Shown here: positions 6,144 to 8,427 of the stretch, piece after piece | How positions within the stretch are numbered: the first letter of the stretch is position 1 | How the letters are laid out: every line of letters begins with the position of its first letter | DNA from: Archangium sp. | Lineage (GTDB): Bacteria > Myxococcota > Myxococcia > Myxococcales > Myxococcaceae | Assembly: GCA_016793585.1 (NCBI GenBank) | Contig: JAEUJR010001071.1 | Span: 1-8,427, forward strand | Direction: 5' to 3' | DNA length: 8,427 nt | Notes under the pieces: generated by a model | The model's input: the letters and a program-made list of their open reading frames with translations, nothing else | What the model was told of the DNA's origin: nothing | The model's database searches: none | Translations under genes and position numbers: made by a program

Positions 6144-6524
6144 TCAACGGCACTTCATGGCGGGCAGCATCACGATGGGCACGGGCTCGACCTTCGGGTC
6201 GTACTCGAGCAGCGCGGTGCAGGTGGGCGTCGCCGACGGGTCGGTGGTGTCGGCGAAGCAGTAGCGGCCGGGCGGCAACGTCGCGCGGAAGGCGCCTTCG
6301 TCAGAGGTCACGAAGCTGGCCACTTCAGGCCCGCTGATGGTGCCACCCGCGTGAACCGAGAAGCGGGCGCCGGCCACGGGGCTGGTGGCGAGCGCCATCA
6401 CGAACGCGCCGCCACACGACTGCGCGCGGCGGCGAACGAGGCCTTCGACTTCGGTGCTCGTGGGGCGCTGCGCGGCTTCGTCGGTGACACAGCCCGCCAG
6501 GAGCAGCAACGCGACGACTCTCAT
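6144..6524 (-). CDS. Small predicted lipoprotein, translationally coupled to selB
   Basis: This is a 126-residue protein of unrecognised family. The N-terminus [12 protein letters not shown] is a short lipoprotein signal with lipobox LAGC (Cys12). After it come four more cysteines (37, 89, 102, 125) that could form two disulfides. The central part (residues 47-92) reads like a small beta-sandwich of the carboxypeptidase-regulatory/transthyretin type: VAGARFSVHAGG, then SDEGAFRATLPPGRYCF, where G-x-F/Y-x-x-x-L-P-P-G-x-Y is the recurring pattern of that fold. This is inference from pattern only. The ATG overlaps the selB stop as ATGA, and a strong AGGGGGA ribosome binding site lies 7 bases upstream inside selB. 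Expression is therefore tied to selB. The large lipoprotein gene follows 54 bases later on the same strand. No function can be assigned. Confidence 0.82.
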   Translation of the reverse strand: MRVVALLLLAGCVTDEAAQRPTSTEVEGLVRRRAQSCGGAFVMALATSPVAGARFSVHAGGTISGPEVASFVTSDEGAFRATLPPGRYCFADTTDPSATPTCTALLEYDPKVEPVPIVMLPAMKCR

Positions 6525-8427
6525 GAGGACTTCCCCCTGAGCACGCGGTTCTCACCGACCCGCAGGGTGACTTTGCGCGCGTCGAATGACTCGGCGAGCG
6601 GAATGAGGAACTTTCGCGAGAGGCCGGTGAGCTCTTTGAACTGCTGCGTCGAGATGGAGCCGTGCTCCCCGAGAAAGGCGATGAGCTTCTGCTCGAGGGT
6701 GGCGATGGCCTGGGCATCGAAGAAGAGTTCGCCCGCGCGCACGACCAGGCCCTGCGCGGCGAGCGTGTTGAGCACCTCGAGCAGTCTCGGCTCGGGGGTG
6801 CGAAGTCTCGAGGCGAGGTCGGTGACGATGGGCGGCTGCAGCGCGGCCGACGTGAGCGCCTTCATCACCTCGGTGCGCAGCGTGTTGGCGGCTTCGGTGA
6901 ACGTGCGACCGCGACCGGGGAGCCGCAGCAGCTCTTTGTCGGCCTCGACGGACTTCGCCTCGAGCAGCGTCGCGAGCACGCGGGAAAACGTCTTCTCGTG
7001 CGGCACGCCCAGGCGCTGACGCAGCTCTTCTCTCGGCACACCGTCGGCTTCGGGGCGCTCCTGATGAAACCGGTCGAGCGAGACGAGCACGCGCTGCTGC
7101 AGCGCCGACACGACCGAGCCGGACAGAAACCGCCGCGCCTCTTTGTCGACGAGCACGAGCCGGCCACGCGCGGCGCCGACCTCGAGCGCCTTGTTCAGCT
7201 CCTTCTGCGCAGCGGAGGCGCGGGCGAACAGCTCCTTCTCGGTGAGGCCCTGGTAGCCGGCCTGCGTGGTGAGCCACGAGAGGCGCGCGTCGAGGTCGGC
7301 GGTGGAGAACTCCGAGAGCGCGGTGGCGGCGCCCTTGCGGCGACGAGGTGGGTCGAGCGAGAGCACCCGCCCACCACCGAGCGTCGCACCACGGCCGGCG
7401 ATGGCCTTCGTGCCGCGCAGAATGATGCGCAGCTGCGGCATGGCGGCGACCGGGTGCGCGAGGCGGAGCTGCGCGAAGCACGACTCTCCCGGCCGCAGGG
7501 CGTCGACATCGAGCAGCTTCACGACGGCCTCGACCTGCTCGGTGCCCACGGTGACGAGCTGACGCGAACGGCGAGGCAGCGGCGACTCCACCGAGGCGAG
7601 CAGGGTGAGCTCGACGTCCAACACGCGCGCGGCGGTGAGCTCGCTCGCCCGCACCAGCGCCATGCCGCGCCGCACGTCGTTCGTCTCGACGCCGACGAGG
7701 TTCACGGCGACGCGTTCACCTGCCACCGCGCGCTCGACGGCCTTGCCATGCTGCTGCAGCCCACGAAGTCGCAAAGGACCTGCGAGCCCCGGCTCGAGCG
7801 AGACCTCGTCGGTGAGCGTCAGCTTCCCCGACAGCAGCGTGCCGGTGACGACGCAGCCGAAGCCCTTGATGGTGAAGGCGCGGTCGACGGGCAGAAAGAG
7901 CGGGCCATCGGCGGTGCGGGCCGCGCCTTCGGCTTCGAGCGCGGCGACCTGCTTTCCAATCTCGGTCTTCAGCGCGTCGAGCCCTTCACCCGACTTCGCG
8001 CTCACCGCGACGAGCGGCGCGCCCTCGAGGAACGTGCCCTGGGTGAGGCTGCGCAGCTCGGCTTCGAGCAGGTCGAGCCAGCCGTCTCCGAGCCCGGGCA
8101 ACAGGTCGGCCTTCGTCACTACCAGCACGCCGCGGCGCACGCCGAGCAACGAGCAGATGTCGACGTGCTCTCGTGTCTGCGGCATCACCCCTTCGTCGGC
8201 GGCCACCACCAGCAGCGCGAGGTCGATGCCTCCAGCGCCCGCCGTCATCGCCTTCACGAAGCGCTCGTGGCCCGGCACGTCGACGACGCCGAGCCGTTTT
8301 CCGCCAGGCAGGTCGAGGTGCGCGAAGCCGAGCTCGAGCGTGATGCCGCGCTTCTTCTCTTCGGGCAGGCGATCGGTGTCGATGCCCGTCAGCGCCTTCA
8401 CCAGCGACGTCTTGCCGTGGTCGACGT
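6521..8427 (-). CDS. selB: Selenocysteine-specific translation elongation factor SelB, 5' partial
   Basis: The frame is open to the right edge and ends at TGA 6523-6521. It gives 634 visible residues, starting inside the P-loop (VDHGKTSL). About ten N-terminal residues are missing, and the GTG at 8401 is internal. The GTPase motifs are G1 (partial), G2 [11 protein letters not shown]3 DVPGHERF, G4 TKAD (visible residues 104-107) and G5 SAKSGEG. Domain II has the SelB-like [17 protein letters not shown] from about visible residue 181. The C-terminal third forms the winged-helix array that binds the SECIS hairpin, ending in the family signature [13 protein letters not shown] and [13 protein letters not shown]. 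SelB delivers Sec-tRNA to UGA codons followed by a SECIS element, in the cytoplasm. The full length would slightly exceed the 614 residues of E. coli SelB. selA, selC and selD are not in the window. selA commonly precedes selB and could lie just upstream. Confidence 0.97.
   Translation of the reverse strand, partial: VDHGKTSLVKALTGIDTDRLPEEKKRGITLELGFAHLDLPGGKRLGVVDVPGHERFVKAMTAGAGGIDLALLVVAADEGVMPQTREHVDICSLLGVRRGVLVVTKADLLPGLGDGWLDLLEAELRSLTQGTFLEGAPLVAVSAKSGEGLDALKTEIGKQVAALEAEGAARTADGPLFLPVDRAFTIKGFGCVVTGTLLSGKLTLTDEVSLEPGLAGPLRLRGLQQHGKAVERAVAGERVAVNLVGVETNDVRRGMALVRASELTAARVLDVELTLLASVESPLPRRSRQLVTVGTEQVEAVVKLLDVDALRPGESCFAQLRLAHPVAAMPQLRIILRGTKAIAGRGATLGGGRVLSLDPPRRRKGAATALSEFSTADLDARLSWLTTQAGYQGLTEKELFARASAAQKELNKALEVGAARGRLVLVDKEARRFLSGSVVSALQQRVLVSLDRFHQERPEADGVPREELRQRLGVPHEKTFSRVLATLLEAKSVEADKELLRLPGRGRTFTEAANTLRTEVMKALTSAALQPPIVTDLASRLRTPEPRLLEVLNTLAAQGLVVRAGELFFDAQAIATLEQKLIAFLGEHGSISTQQFKELTGLSRKFLIPLAESFDARKVTLRVGENRVLRGKSS
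6530..6538 (-). promoter_or_regulatory. Strong ribosome binding site of the small lipoprotein inside the selB end
   Basis: AGGGGGAAG sits 5 bases before ATG 6524 within the last codons of selB (Arg-Gly-Lys). Together with the ATGA overlap it supports real translation of the small lipoprotein from this ATG. Confidence 0.7.

Noticed and set aside
8399..8401. GTG at 8401 as the start of selB
   Set aside because: The P-loop residues VDHGKTSL are encoded upstream of it in the same frame. Starting there would delete the GTP-binding loop.

Overview
The window is GC-rich, with G or C at most third codon positions, and is densely coded. Six genes fill almost all of it. Three features suggest a member of the Myxococcota or a close relative: several large Cys-rich lipoproteins, a secreted trypsin-fold protease whose C-terminus looks like the MYXO-CTERM sorting signal, and Asp-Ala-Gly linkers next to MopE-like calcium/metal-binding repeats. 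This assignment is inference from protein style. There is no rRNA or other direct taxonomic marker.

Left part (1-1930). A plus-strand acetyl-CoA hydrolase/CoA-transferase of the 4-hydroxybutyrate CoA-transferase type enters from the left edge and lacks roughly its first 55 residues. It converges, with only 10 bases between the stops, on a minus-strand dienelactone hydrolase family protein that carries an export signal and an intact Cys-Asp-His triad.

Middle (1931-6089). A 65-base divergent spacer separates the hydrolase from a plus-strand serine protease. The protease has a lipobox, a complete His-Asp-Ser triad, a Cys-rich tail with DPDC repeats and a MYXO-CTERM-like end. It converges, with a 23-base gap, on a very large minus-strand lipoprotein of 885 residues. 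That protein is built from an N-terminal domain, MopE-like Asp/Asn repeats, CTxND Cys-rich repeats, a hexapeptide Asp-Ala/Gly-Gly linker and a Gly-rich repetitive C-terminal domain.

Right part (6090-8427). The selenocysteine-specific elongation factor SelB runs off the right edge inside its P-loop. Its stop overlaps the start of a small 126-residue lipoprotein gene by 4 bases (ATGA), so the two are very likely translationally coupled. The large lipoprotein follows 54 bases later on the same strand. selB, the small lipoprotein and the large lipoprotein may therefore form one transcription unit that continues upstream outside the window.

The window shows translation machinery for selenocysteine next to cell-surface lipoproteins and two metabolic enzymes. 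No mobile element, tRNA, rRNA or CRISPR array was seen. All six genes end in UGA, the codon SelB helps to recode. I found no clear new system. The most unusual points are the selB-lipoprotein coupling and the surface proteins' domain architectures.
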